Shown in pieces: positions 7,768-15,434 of a DNA stretch of 64,000 bases; positions within the stretch are counted from its first letter, which is position 1; each line of letters opens with the position of its first letter. Origin of the DNA: Glycomyces sp. YM15 (GTDB taxonomy: Bacteria; Actinomycetota; Actinomycetes; Mycobacteriales; Micromonosporaceae); the NCBI RefSeq assembly GCF_016918015.1, contig NZ_JAERMK010000017.1, positions 62,001-126,000 on the forward strand, read 5' to 3'. Below the pieces are notes generated by a model. It did no database searches, was not told the DNA's origin, and worked only from the letters and a program-made list of their open reading frames with translations. Both the position numbers and the translations under genes were made by a program.

Positions 7768-8145
7768 GTCGTTCCGGTCGTCTTCGTATGCCTCGTTCTG
7801 AGCATTGCCTCCGGCCGGGGTGATCCCGACCGGCGATCTCCCACCCAGCACGGCCCTGAGGGCCGTGGTCAGCTGTGGATCCCGATAGCACTCGGGGACT
7901 GAGGCAAACAACCCGGTGAGGGTCGCCGTCTCGGAATCGGTCCGGTTTGTGAGTCGGCCAGAGGCTTGGCGTAGTCTGCGTGCACCTACTCGACACCTGT
8001 ACGTTTTCCGTATCCCTGTGCGTATCTCAATTGTCCCTCAAACAGCCTCGGTCCGTCATCACCCACACGCGCACAAACCTCTCACGTTCGCATGTGACGC
8101 GGAGCCGAGCCCGCTGCGCCCCAACCGAAGCCGAGCCCGCCCACC
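7768..8145. repeat. Dispersed repeat, copy A
   Basis: This stretch recurs near 61905-62310 in the same orientation. The best-kept core (7944-8067 against 62097-62222) agrees at most positions, roughly 85% by eye, and includes the shared blocks TCGGCCAGAGGCTTG, CGTAGTCTGC, CGACACCTGTAC and CTCAATTGTCCCTCA. Weaker similarity reaches left to CGTATGCC (7785) through GGGGTGATCCC and right into GCGCCCCAACC. Neither copy holds an intact gene. It looks like the remains of a mobile or multi-copy element. Confidence 0.7.
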
Positions 8146-8334
8146 GCCCCGCCTCACCTTCCGCCTCTTCGTCGTCGCTTGGTTGAACAGTGAGTGGCTA
8201 CAACCGCGGAGCCCGCAATGCTCGGTAACGCCCCTGCCTCCATATGCGGCGAAGGCCCCGAACGCGCCGGCGCTCAGGTCTGCTTGGGCTTGGGTGTCAG
8301 TCGCGGCCTGCCGCGCGGAGGAGGCCGGTGAATG

Positions 8335-8480
8335 GGGCGCTCTCTCCTCCGCGCTCGACGCGGTGACCCGCGGTCGCACCACGGTGATCATCGCGGCACC
8401 TCCTGACGACGGCCGAGACTTCCGACGAGGTGCTGGTCTTCGATGCCGGGAACCTCGTGCAGCAGGGTCCCGCATGCCGA
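8335..8480 (+). pseudogene. Relic of an ABC transporter ATP-binding domain (3' end)
   Basis: ALDAVTRGRTTVIIA (frame 2) is followed, after a frameshift and a damaged stretch where the H-loop (AHRLSTV in intact proteins) should be, by DEVLVFDAGNLVQQGP (frame 3). This is the typical end of an exporter-type (ABCB-like) nucleotide-binding domain after Walker B. Everything upstream (Walker A, signature, membrane domain) is missing. The relic runs directly into a VOC-protein relic. Confidence 0.55.
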
Positions 8481-8645
8481 TATCCACCTCGACGTCTGTC
8501 TGCTCGATCGACCGCGGTACCGAGGACGAAGTGGTCCGCCTGCTCGGCCTCAGCGCAGCCAGGGTCGATGTGGGCCAAGGGGCCGAGGGCAACTGGGAGG
8601 TCATGGCCGACCCCGAGGGCAACGAGTTGTGCGTCCTGCGCACCC
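8481..8645 (+). pseudogene. Relic of a VOC (glyoxalase-like) protein, C-terminal part
   Basis: IHLDVCLLDR is read in frame 1, then after a one-base shift near 8510 the text continues in frame 2 as DRGTEDEVVRLLGL, ARVDVGQG and WEVMADPEGNELCVL. This matches the last ~55 residues of the actinobacterial VOC-family Glyoxalase_6 type, in which the pattern W-V-x-x-ADPEGNEFCVL is highly conserved. The N-terminal half and the original stop are gone. It is a decayed fragment just before a strong terminator hairpin. Confidence 0.6.
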
Positions 8646-8662
8646 TGGCGTCGCAGCGAGCG

Positions 8663-8693
8663 GCGACGGCCGGGCCTTGGGCCCGGCCGTCGC
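8663..8693. terminator. Bidirectional terminator hairpin
   Basis: A 14-bp perfect stem (8663-8676 with 8680-8693) and a TTG loop. It lies between the VOC relic and the stop codon of the minus-strand peptidase gene, serving mainly the latter. Confidence 0.75.
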
Positions 8694-8708
8694 GTCGTTC
8701 AAAGGCGC

Positions 8709-10223
8709 CTAAAAGGGACCGACTGTCACCGGCGCCCGCTGATCGCTCAGCGCTCCGACTCCAGGGAAGTCCAGGTTCGGGCAGCTCAGGCCCGCTTCCG
8801 GCACGACCTTGTCGACGAAGTAGGCGTTGACGGCGTCGTCGACGCACTCGGACGGTCCTCCGTAGATGGTGTGCCCGTAGCCCTCATAGGTGATGAGGTG
8901 TCCGTCGGCCTGCTCGGAAGATGCCAGCGTCCACTCGTACACCGTCGCGGGGTCGTGCTCGTTGCCGATGAAGACGATCGGCGGGGCGTGGCCTACGTCC
9001 AGTTCCCCGCGCTCGTTGGTGTGCTCGATGCCGGAGCCGACGCAGGTGAGCGCGTGCTGGTTGTAAGGCGTCCACTCGACGTCGGGGTAGGCATCGGAGA
9101 GCCGCTCCTGGAGCGCCTCGAACTCGGCGAAGTCCTCGATGTCCCAGCCGTAGTCCTGGCACCAGGCCGGGTAGTACAGGTGGTTCACCTCGGGTTCCGC
9201 CTGCAGCGTTGCGATCCCGTCCAAGGGGGTGCCATCGCGCATCGCGGCGTATGCCTCGGCCAAGTCCGGCCACACTTGCGGCGAGTTCGCGGCGAACGTG
9301 TACTTCATGGACAGTTGGTAGAAGTCCATCGGCTCACCGGAATCCGGGTCGATGAGGTCCCCGGCGCGGGCCTCGGTCTTCAAATCGCCGTAGAGGGACT
9401 CGATGTCCTCGCCGTGGAGCGCGCACTCGGGTGCGTCCTCGCACCATGCGGTGAACTCGTTGAAGTTCTCCTCTACCGCCTCGGTCTCGGTGCTCATGAA
9501 GTCCCAGACCGATTCGAGGCTGTGGTCCATGTTGCCGTCCAGGACCATCGTGCGGATCCGGCGCGGGTACTCCTCGGCGTACTGCTGGCCCATGATGGTC
9601 CCGTACGAGTAGCCGAGGTAGTTGAGCTTGCCCTCGCCGAGCGCCCGGCGGATGCGCTCCATGTCCTCGACGGTCTCGAGGTTCGAGACGTGGTCGAAGA
9701 GCTTCCCAGTGCGGTCGCGGCAGTCCGCGGCGAGGGCGGCGTTGGCGTCCGCGAAGGCCTCGAACGAGGCCTGGTCCGTCGGAATGCCTATGGCGCCCAA
9801 GGCATTCAGGGCGTCTTCGCCGCAGAGTACCTGGGTGCTGGTGTTGACGCCGCGCGGGTCGAAACCGACGAGGTCGAACTGCTCGGCGGCCCCGCCGGTG
9901 AGCGGATTGAAGTACTTGACCGCTTCGACGCCCGAGCCGCCGGGCCCGCCGGGGTCCATGAGGATCGTGCCGAGCTTCTCGTCCGGGTTCGCGGCCTGCC
10001 TGCGGGCGAGGCCGATCTCGATCTTCTCGCCCCAAGGGCGGTCGTAGTCGAGGGGGACTTCTATGGTGGCGCACTCGACCGCTTCGGCCGGATCCACATC
10101 GGGGCACGGCTGCCAGTCAATGCCGTGGCGGGAGGAGCCTGCGGCTGCGGGTGCGGCGGCGAGGAGCGTGAACGCGAGGACCGCCGCGGCTGCGGCGGCC
10201 AGATACCGGGTGGGAGTCTTCAA
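8709..10223 (-). CDS. Secreted alpha/beta hydrolase, tripeptidyl aminopeptidase (TAP/SlpD) type
   Basis: 504 residues starting at TTG 10223, chosen because it has a Shine-Dalgarno (AGAAGGA) 8 nt upstream and begins a clean Sec signal peptide (positive start, hydrophobic core to LLAAAPAAAG, residues 1-29). The mature part has the oxyanion motif MDPGGPGGSG (about 89-98), the nucleophile elbow GYSYG with Ser206, the acid in GNEHDPATVYEW, and His in YEGYGHTIYGG. The C-terminal TAP-like domain carries paired cysteines. Related Streptomyces enzymes cut tripeptides from exported proteins or degrade peptides outside the cell. It is a single-gene unit with its own terminator. The neighbouring MarR regulator faces its start from upstream but has its own operator set. 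Confidence 0.88.
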   Translation of the reverse strand: MKTPTRYLAAAAAAVLAFTLLAAAPAAAGSSRHGIDWQPCPDVDPAEAVECATIEVPLDYDRPWGEKIEIGLARRQAANPDEKLGTILMDPGGPGGSGVEAVKYFNPLTGGAAEQFDLVGFDPRGVNTSTQVLCGEDALNALGAIGIPTDQASFEAFADANAALAADCRDRTGKLFDHVSNLETVEDMERIRRALGEGKLNYLGYSYGTIMGQQYAEEYPRRIRTMVLDGNMDHSLESVWDFMSTETEAVEENFNEFTAWCEDAPECALHGEDIESLYGDLKTEARAGDLIDPDSGEPMDFYQLSMKYTFAANSPQVWPDLAEAYAAMRDGTPLDGIATLQAEPEVNHLYYPAWCQDYGWDIEDFAEFEALQERLSDAYPDVEWTPYNQHALTCVGSGIEHTNERGELDVGHAPPIVFIGNEHDPATVYEWTLASSEQADGHLITYEGYGHTIYGGPSECVDDAVNAYFVDKVVPEAGLSCPNLDFPGVGALSDQRAPVTVGPF

Positions 10224-10292
10224 GTGGATTTCCTTCTGGTCGAAGGGAACCCGATCGCGCGGACGCGAGCCGGGTGTTCGTTTCCACCTGAG

Positions 10293-10298
10293 ATTGTA
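10293..10298 (-). promoter_or_regulatory. Possible -10 box (TACAAT) for the secreted peptidase gene
   Basis: TACAAT on the minus strand lies about 70 nt before the TTG start. No convincing -35 hexamer is visible at the right distance, so this is tentative. Confidence 0.3.
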
Positions 10299-10379
10299 TG
10301 AAAAGTATTGGTCCGATAGGGATCCCGCAGACGGTACCTTTGATGGTCCTGTGTCCCAGCGGAATCGCTCGCCTCGCCG

Positions 10380-10859
10380 CTACCAGCAGGTGCCGCCTTC
10401 GTTGCGTTCGACGATGCGGTCGCGGACGCGGCCGAGCGCGTCGGCGATGGCCTTGCGCTCCTCGGGCGTGAGCACGTCGATGAAGATCTCGCGCACCTTC
10501 TCGACGTGCCCGGGCGCGGCGCCTTCGAGCGCGGTGCGGCCCGTGTCGGTGATCTCGGCCAGAACGCCGCTGCCGCTCCACTCGCACTTGCGCCGCGTGA
10601 CGAGCCCGGCCTTCTCCATCTGCCCGATCTGGTAGGTCAGGCCGCTCTTGGAGTTGATGAGGCGCTCGGCCAGCTCGGTCATCCGCAGTGCGCCGTTCTC
10701 GGCCCCGTTGAGGTGGATCAGGATCTCGTACTGCAGGTGCGAGAGGCCCGAATCCTCCTTGAGCTGCTGGTCGAGCTCGCGGGCGACCAGGGTCGAGGCC
10801 GGGATGAACGCCATCCAGGCGCGCATCTCCTCCTCGTTCAACCACTGCGTGTGACCCAT
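10380..10859 (-). CDS. MarR-family transcriptional regulator
   Basis: 159 residues. The winged helix lies centrally: GLSHLQYEILIHLNGAEN, the recognition region MTELAERLINSKSGLTYQIGQMEKAGLV, and the wing RRKCEWSGSGVLAEITDTGR. Helices at both ends form the dimer interface. It is divergent from a GTP cyclohydrolase II gene, and two identical 12-bp palindromes lie in the 93-bp gap, so it very likely represses both genes. MarR proteins usually respond to phenolic compounds or oxidation; one Cys sits in the wing (about residue 89). It ends with NEGGTCW. The link with flavin-precursor synthesis is seen only from gene order. Confidence 0.88.
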   Translation of the reverse strand: MGHTQWLNEEEMRAWMAFIPASTLVARELDQQLKEDSGLSHLQYEILIHLNGAENGALRMTELAERLINSKSGLTYQIGQMEKAGLVTRRKCEWSGSGVLAEITDTGRTALEGAAPGHVEKVREIFIDVLTPEERKAIADALGRVRDRIVERNEGGTCW

Positions 10860-10879
10860 GCCTCTACTCTACTCCCTTG

Positions 10880-10891
10880 TTCAAATTTGAA
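10880..10891. promoter_or_regulatory. MarR operator 1 (TTCAAATTTGAA)
   Basis: A perfect 12-bp palindrome, flanked by G and C to make 14 bp. It sits 21 nt upstream of the marR start codon. Confidence 0.75.
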
Positions 10892-10916
10892 CACAACTGT
10901 ACCTTGGTCGCAGCAG

Positions 10917-10928
10917 TTCAAATTTGAA
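10917..10928. promoter_or_regulatory. MarR operator 2 (TTCAAATTTGAA)
   Basis: The same perfect palindrome, 37 bp centre to centre from operator 1 and immediately before the ribA-like gene, where bound repressor would block its transcription. Confidence 0.75.
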
Positions 10929-10952
10929 ATGCTTTTGACCATCGGAGACGAC

Positions 10953-11585
10953 ATGGAAACCGTTCACGCGACCGCCGCGGTCCGCACCCGCGTCACCATC
11001 CCCCTCACCTTTGCCGACGGTTACACCACGACCGCCGAAGCCGTCACCTTCAAAGGCCTCGCCGACGGCCGGGAGCACCTGGCGCTCGTGCTCGGCCACC
11101 CCGCCCCGGGTGAGGCGCCGCTCGTGCGGATGCACTCCGAATGCCTCACGGGCGATGTCTTCGGCTCGGCCCGCTGCGACTGCGGACCCCAGCTCCGCGA
11201 GGCCGTCGAACGCATCGGCGAACGCGGCGGCGTCCTCCTCTACCTGCGCCAGGAGGGCCGCGGCATCGGCCTGTACAACAAGCTCGACGCCTACGCCCTG
11301 CAGGACGACGGCCTGGACACCTACGCGGCCAACACCGCCTTGGGCCTGCCCGAGGACGGCCGCGACTACACCGCCGCCGCCCAGATGCTCGAGGCGCTCG
11401 GCGTCGGCGCGTTCGAGCTGCTCACCAACAACCCGGACAAGGCCGGTCAGCTCCGCGGCCTCGGCGCCGACGTGACCGCGACCGTGCCCACGGGCGTCTT
11501 CGAAACCGAGAGCAACGTCCGCTACCTGAGTGCGAAGGTCCAGCACACGGGCCACACGATCGCCCTGGCGGCACTCGCCGCCTGA
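10953..11585 (+). CDS. ribA: GTP cyclohydrolase II
   Basis: 210 residues from ATG 10953, chosen over ATG 10929 because GGAG lies 5 nt upstream and operator 2 ends at 10928. The zinc site SECLTGDVFGSARCDCG gives Cys64, Cys75 and Cys77 (C-x10-C-x-C). The catalytic loop is YLRQEGRGIGLYNKLDAY. Both are hallmarks of GTP cyclohydrolase II, which opens GTP to a diaminopyrimidine, formate and pyrophosphate, the first step to riboflavin (and a source for deazaflavins and some pyrimidine antibiotics). The protein is the short, single-domain form, without the DHBP synthase half of bifunctional RibBA. It is alone on its transcript and paired with a MarR repressor, so it may be an inducible extra copy rather than the housekeeping gene. 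Confidence 0.92.
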   Translation: METVHATAAVRTRVTIPLTFADGYTTTAEAVTFKGLADGREHLALVLGHPAPGEAPLVRMHSECLTGDVFGSARCDCGPQLREAVERIGERGGVLLYLRQEGRGIGLYNKLDAYALQDDGLDTYAANTALGLPEDGRDYTAAAQMLEALGVGAFELLTNNPDKAGQLRGLGADVTATVPTGVFETESNVRYLSAKVQHTGHTIALAALAA

Positions 11586-11597
11586 TGGACGCCGAAT

Positions 11598-11626
11598 GGG
11601 CCCCGCATCGCATCGATGCGGGGCCC
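11598..11626. terminator. Bidirectional terminator between ribA and arsR
   Basis: A 13-bp perfect stem (GGGCCCCGCATCG / CGATGCGGGGCCC) with a CAT loop, between convergent stop codons. Confidence 0.85.
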
Positions 11627-11637
11627 GTTCGCGTGTC

Positions 11638-11991
11638 TCAGCAGCGCTTGGTCTCGAACGAGGTCGAGAGACCGGCCAGCGCCCGCATCGGCCCGGTGAA
11701 GGCGTCGCAGCACAGGGCGTAGAGGTTGCTGCGGCCCTTGGGGGTCACGGTCACGAGGCCGAGTTCGCGCAGCGGCGCGAGGTGGTGCGAGACGAGGGTC
11801 TGCGCGAGGCCGGTCGCCTCGGTGAGCTCGCGCACGGTGCGGTCGCGCTCGGACAGGAGCATCACGATCGCCAGGCGGTTCTCGTCGGCGAGGGCCTTGA
11901 ACTGGGGTGCGAGGTCGCGGGCGCGTTCGACGAGCTTCTCGTCGGGCTCGGCGGTGACGTCGGTCAGCTCGATCTCGATCAGGCGGCTCAT
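11638..11991 (-). CDS. ArsR/SmtB-family metalloregulator
   Basis: 117 residues. Winged helix: APQFKALADENRLAIVMLL, then RTVRELTEATGLAQTLVSHHLAPLRELGLV and the wing VTPKGRSNLYAL. Three Cys lie at the C-terminal end (ALCCDAF and the last residue, FETKRC), which could form an As(III)-type sensor site different from the classical helix-4 CVC motif. It is divergent from a Cys-rich flavoprotein gene, and inverted repeats lie between. It probably controls that gene in response to arsenite or a similar thiol-reactive metalloid, an inference from the Cys residues and the neighbouring ars genes. Confidence 0.85.
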   Translation of the reverse strand: MSRLIEIELTDVTAEPDEKLVERARDLAPQFKALADENRLAIVMLLSERDRTVRELTEATGLAQTLVSHHLAPLRELGLVTVTPKGRSNLYALCCDAFTGPMRALAGLSTSFETKRC

Positions 11992-12012
11992 GCAACAAGT
12001 AAACCACAGAAC

Positions 12013-12055
12013 TTGCTATCAACAGCAATCACTGGTATTAATTATCTACGTTGAT
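12013..12055. promoter_or_regulatory. Inverted repeats in the arsR / flavoprotein divergent promoter
   Basis: TTGCT-6-AGCAA (12013-12028) overlaps one arm of a wider inverted repeat ATCAAC (12018-12023) / GTTGAT (12050-12055). The AT-rich stretch between fits a promoter region. It is the likely ArsR binding zone. Confidence 0.45.
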
Positions 12056-12093
12056 GTGATCGCGATCGGCGCGACCACCACAAGGAGGTCCTC

Positions 12094-13578
12094 ATGTCTC
12101 TCGCCACCCGCCGCCCCGCCAAGACCTGCGCCGTCATCGGCGCCGGCCCCGTAGGCCTCGCCGCCGCCGCGCACCTGCTCGAACGCGGCATCACCCCGAT
12201 CGTCCTCGAAGCCGGCCCCAGCGCCGGAGCGGCCATCGGCCAGTGGGGCCACGTCCGGCTCTTCTCACCATGGCGCTTCGACATCGACTCGGCCGCAAGG
12301 CGACTCCTCGAAGGCACCGGCTGGACCGAGCCCGACGCAGCAGGCCTGCCCACCGGCGCCGAACTCATCGGCCGGTACCTCGGGCCGCTCGCCACGGCGC
12401 TCGGCGACCACGTCCGCTACGGCACCCGCGTCACCGGCGTCGCCCGGCTCGGCGCGGACAAGACCCACAGCCTCGGACGCGAAGGCCGCGCCTACCTCCT
12501 GCGCACCGTCGACGAAGCAGGCGAAGGGTCCGATGTGATCACCGATGCGGTGATCGACGCCTCGGGTGTCTGGGGCCGCGCGAACCCGCTGGGCGCCAAC
12601 GGCCTCCCCGCCGCGGGCGAGACCGCCGACGCCCCCTGGCAGGTCGGCCCGCTCCCGGACGTGCTCGGCCGCGACCGCGAACGGTTCGCGGGCAAGCGGA
12701 CCCTCGTGGTCGGCGCGGGCCACTCCGCCGCGAACACGCTGCTGCTCCTGGCCGAACTCGCCGAAGCCGAGCCGGGCACCGAGGTCACCTGGGCGATCCG
12801 GGGCCGCAGCGCGGCGAAGGTCTACGGCGGCGGCTCCGCCGACGCGCTCCCCGCTCGCGGCACGATCGGGACCCGCCTCAAGGCACTCGTCGAATCCGGT
12901 GCCGTCGAACTCGTCACCGACTTCACGATCGACGCTTTCACCACGGCCGCAGACGGTTCGGTCGCCGTGACCGGCCAGACCGGCAGCCTCGCCGTGCGAC
13001 TCGAGACCGACAACGTCGCCGCCGCCACCGGATTCCGCCCCGACCTCGAGCTCCTGCGCGAACTGCGCCTCGACCTCGACGCCACCGTCGAAGCCCCGGT
13101 GAAGCTCGCGCCGCTCATCGACCCGAACTTCCACTCCTGCGGCACCGTCCCCGCCCATGGCGAAGCCGACCTCGCCCACCCCGACGAGGGCTTCTACATC
13201 GCCGGTGTGAAGAGCTACGGCCGCGCCCCGACCTTCCTGCTCGCCACCGGCTACGAGCAGGTGCGATCCATCGCCGCCGCGCTGGCGGGGGACCGCGAGG
13301 CCGCCGACCGGGTCGAGCTCGACCTGCCCGAGACCGGCGTCTGCTCCTCGAGCCGCGCGCTCGAGGCGACGAGCATCGCCGACGCGAGCGAAGGCTCGGG
13401 CTGCTGCGGTGCTTCGGCCGAGACCGCGGCCGAAGCCGGTCGCGGCACGGGCTGCGGCGCCGACGCGGCGAAGGAACCGGTGACGGTCGGGGCCCGCGGG
13501 CTGGCGACCGGCGTCCTGCACGGCCGCGCCGGTGAGCGTGTCGAGCTGCCCCAGGCGAAGTCCGGCTGCTGCGGCTGA
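12094..13578 (+). CDS. ArsO-like FAD/NAD(P)-dependent oxidoreductase with Cys-rich tail
   Basis: 494 residues, with a strong Shine-Dalgarno (AAGGAGG). The N-terminus holds the FAD motif CAVIGAGPVGLAAAAHLLERG; a second Rossmann motif, TLVVGAGHSAANTLLLLAELAE, binds NADPH; and the ATGFRPDL motif is typical of flavin monooxygenase/thioredoxin-reductase-like proteins. The unusual part is the tail after about residue 410: Cys417, the pair Cys437-438, Cys454 and the final pair Cys492-493, set in Gly/Ser/Ala-rich linkers. Vicinal thiols of this kind bind arsenite or other thiophilic metals. Relatives occur in ars operons under names such as ArsO. It faces an ArsR gene and likely detoxifies an arsenical by oxidation or acts as a metal-trapping reductase. 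The exact reaction is not known. Confidence 0.8.
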   Translation: MSLATRRPAKTCAVIGAGPVGLAAAAHLLERGITPIVLEAGPSAGAAIGQWGHVRLFSPWRFDIDSAARRLLEGTGWTEPDAAGLPTGAELIGRYLGPLATALGDHVRYGTRVTGVARLGADKTHSLGREGRAYLLRTVDEAGEGSDVITDAVIDASGVWGRANPLGANGLPAAGETADAPWQVGPLPDVLGRDRERFAGKRTLVVGAGHSAANTLLLLAELAEAEPGTEVTWAIRGRSAAKVYGGGSADALPARGTIGTRLKALVESGAVELVTDFTIDAFTTAADGSVAVTGQTGSLAVRLETDNVAAATGFRPDLELLRELRLDLDATVEAPVKLAPLIDPNFHSCGTVPAHGEADLAHPDEGFYIAGVKSYGRAPTFLLATGYEQVRSIAAALAGDREAADRVELDLPETGVCSSSRALEATSIADASEGSGCCGASAETAAEAGRGTGCGADAAKEPVTVGARGLATGVLHGRAGERVELPQAKSGCCG

Positions 13579-13587
13579 ACCGCCTGT

Positions 13588-13593
13588 TAACTT
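13588..13593 (+). promoter_or_regulatory. -10 box (TAACTT) of a leaderless transcript
   Basis: TAACTT ends 6 nt before ATG 13600 in the 21-nt gap after the flavoprotein gene. Confidence 0.45.
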
Positions 13594-13599
13594 GGGCGG

Positions 13600-14085
13600 A
13601 TGAGACGAGTGCTCATCACGGGCGTGTCAGGGGTCGGCAAGTCGACCGTCGTCGCGGCGCTGACGGCGCTCGGACACACGGCGGTGGACACCGACTACGG
13701 CGGCTACTGCTCACCCGGCCCGGACGTGGAGCCGCCGAAACCGACCGCCGAACCCGGGTGGGTCTGGAACGAGGCGCGCCTCCGGCGTCTGCTCGACGCC
13801 GGAGGCGACCCGCGCTTCGTGAGCGGCTGCGTCCCGAACCAGGGCCGCTTCTACGCCGACTTCGACCGGATCGTGCTGCTCAGCGCCGCACCCGAAGTGG
13901 TGCGGCGCAGACTCGTCGGCCGCTCCGGCAACGACTACGGGAAGACCCCCGGGGCACTCGCGCAGGCCTTGCGCGACCAGGCCGAGGTCGAGCCGCTGCT
14001 GCGCCCCGGGGCGACCCTCGAGATCGACACCGACGCACCGCTCGACGCCGTGATGCCGCGACTGCTGCGGCACGCACTCACATGA
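13600..14085 (+). CDS. P-loop NTP-binding protein, shikimate-kinase/AAA_18-like
   Basis: 161 residues. The Walker A loop is LITGVSGVGKSTVVAAL (residues 5-21, Lys14), and D-rich VDTDYGGYC follows at a position where small kinases bind their acceptor. An LID-like arginine stretch is present at VVRRRLVGRSGNDYGK. The size and layout fit small nucleotide or metabolite kinases of the adenylate/shikimate kinase group; no family-specific acceptor motif identifies a substrate. It lies 21 nt after the arsenic flavoprotein gene and has its own leaderless -10 box, so it may be a passenger rather than an ars gene. Confidence 0.7.
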   Translation: MRRVLITGVSGVGKSTVVAALTALGHTAVDTDYGGYCSPGPDVEPPKPTAEPGWVWNEARLRRLLDAGGDPRFVSGCVPNQGRFYADFDRIVLLSAAPEVVRRRLVGRSGNDYGKTPGALAQALRDQAEVEPLLRPGATLEIDTDAPLDAVMPRLLRHALT

Positions 14086-14165
14086 GCGCCAACCGGTGAG
14101 GCAAGCGCCTGTCGGCACCGCCGGGGGAGCAGGGGACCCGCTCGATCCCGTCCTTCGTCGCGAGG

Positions 14166-14867
14166 TCAGTAGCCGAGCAGTTCGTCGAGGAGGGCACGGA
14201 CGCGGCCGTCGAGTTCGTCGCGGATGGCGCGGACGCTCGCCCTGTCCTGACCGGCCGGGTCGGCCAGCTCCCAGTTCAAGTACCGCTTGCCGGGGTAGAC
14301 CGGGCAGGCGTCGCCGCAGCCCATCGTGACGACCACGTCCGAGGCCCGGACGGTCTCGTCGGTGAGCGGCTTGGGGAACTCCTTCGCGAGGTCCAACCCC
14401 ATCTCCGCCAGCACCTCGACGACCGCGGGGTTCACCTCCGCGGCCGGAGCCGAGCCGGCCGACCGCACCAGTACCCGCCCGGCGGCGTGATGGTCGAGCA
14501 GTGCGGCGGCCATCTGACTCCGGCCCGCGTTGTGGACGCACACGAACAGGACCTCGGGCCGGGTCTTGTCCCGCGCGCCGGTGACGGTGAGGGTCGCGTC
14601 CAGGCGCTCGGCGGCGAACCGTTCTGCCAGCACGTACAAGTGGCCGCGCACTCGCGCCGTCGCGGCGAGGACGAGATAGGAGTCCTCCAGGACCGCGCGG
14701 ACCGTTTCGGGCGAGAAGTACGCCGCGAAGCGGTCGGCGAGCCGGGCGGTCGAGGTGTTGAGCAGCTGGGCGGTTTCGGGCGGGATCGCGAGGCTGTCGG
14801 CGGTCATCGGGGTGGTCCTCTCATCGGCGGGAACGGCATCGGCGGACACGATCGACTCGATCGTCAT
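14166..14867 (-). CDS. arsC: Arsenate reductase with N-terminal three-helix bundle domain
   Basis: 233 residues if started at ATG 14867; ATG 14807 (residue 21) has a better-placed purine-rich site and is an alternative. Residues ~30-90 form a helical dimerisation domain (ETAQLLNTSTARLADRFAAY and following) seen in actinobacterial ArsC1'-like proteins. The rest is a low-molecular-weight-phosphatase-fold arsenate reductase: P-loop VCVHNAGRSQ with catalytic Cys110 and Arg116, then MGCGDACPVYPG and WELADPAGQD. In Corynebacterium the related enzyme works with mycothiol to reduce arsenate to arsenite. It is divergent from the arsR-acr3-arsC operon, giving this locus two arsenate reductases of different architecture. 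Confidence 0.88.
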   Translation of the reverse strand: MTIESIVSADAVPADERTTPMTADSLAIPPETAQLLNTSTARLADRFAAYFSPETVRAVLEDSYLVLAATARVRGHLYVLAERFAAERLDATLTVTGARDKTRPEVLFVCVHNAGRSQMAAALLDHHAAGRVLVRSAGSAPAAEVNPAVVEVLAEMGLDLAKEFPKPLTDETVRASDVVVTMGCGDACPVYPGKRYLNWELADPAGQDRASVRAIRDELDGRVRALLDELLGY

Positions 14868-14898
14868 CTAATTAGATAATCATCGAATATGAACGATG
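14866..14898. promoter_or_regulatory. Palindromes at the helical-domain arsC promoter
   Basis: ATCTAATTAGAT (14866-14877) is a perfect 12-bp palindrome overlapping the ATG at 14867. Next to it CATCG (14881-14885) and CGATG (14894-14898) form an inverted repeat. One of them is likely the operator of an ArsR protein. The overlap with the first ATG argues mildly for the downstream start. Confidence 0.45.
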
Positions 14899-15062
14899 GC
14901 CGAACTCCCGGTGACCGATTGCAGAGCCGGACGTCGCCGGCCGAGTGGGCCCCCAGGTCGTCCGGCCGTTCGCCCGCCGCGCAGGCGCATCGCGACTGAT
15001 GTGTGATCCAGGCAACTGGAGTGCTGCTTGTCGGCTACCTAGACGTCCGTCAAAATAGACGC

Positions 15063-15434
15063 ATGTCGAAGCAGCCTGTTCGTCTCACCCTTGCGACCGA
15101 CCTGGACGACTGTCGGGTCCCGCTGATCAAGGAACCCCTCAACGCCGATCAGGCCGAGCGGCTCGCCTCCTCCTTCAAGGCGCTCGGCGACCCCGTGCGG
15201 CTGCGGTTGCTCTCCCTGATCGCCTCTCACGAGGGCGGCCAGGCCTGCGTCTGCGACCTCACCGACGCCTTCGAGGTGTCGGCGCCGACCATCTCCCATC
15301 ACCTCAAGGTGCTCAAGGAGACCGGTCTGGTCTCCTCCGAACGCCGCGGCACCTGGGTCTACTACCGCGCCGAACCGGCCGCGCTCGAACTGCTCTCCAC
15401 CGTGCTCTCGGTCCCCCAGGGGGCCGCCGCGTGA
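15063..15434 (+). CDS. arsR: ArsR arsenite-responsive repressor
   Basis: 123 residues from ATG 15063. The winged helix includes ASSFKALGDPVRLRLLSLI, the helix with the As(III) site ACVCDLTDAF (Cys62 and Cys64, the classical C-x-C motif), recognition SAPTISHHLKVLKETGLV, and the wing SSERRGTWVYYR. Binding of arsenite to the cysteines releases DNA and opens the operon. There is no clear Shine-Dalgarno; a TAGACG direct repeat (15039-15044 and 15055-15060) lies just upstream and may be part of the operator. It overlaps acr3 by 4 nt (GTGA). Confidence 0.93.
   Translation: MSKQPVRLTLATDLDDCRVPLIKEPLNADQAERLASSFKALGDPVRLRLLSLIASHEGGQACVCDLTDAFEVSAPTISHHLKVLKETGLVSSERRGTWVYYRAEPAALELLSTVLSVPQGAAA

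Noticed and set aside
7312-7911. A 199-codon minus-strand frame
   Set aside because: No recognisable fold or motif and partly inside the dispersed repeat, whose other copy does not keep this frame.
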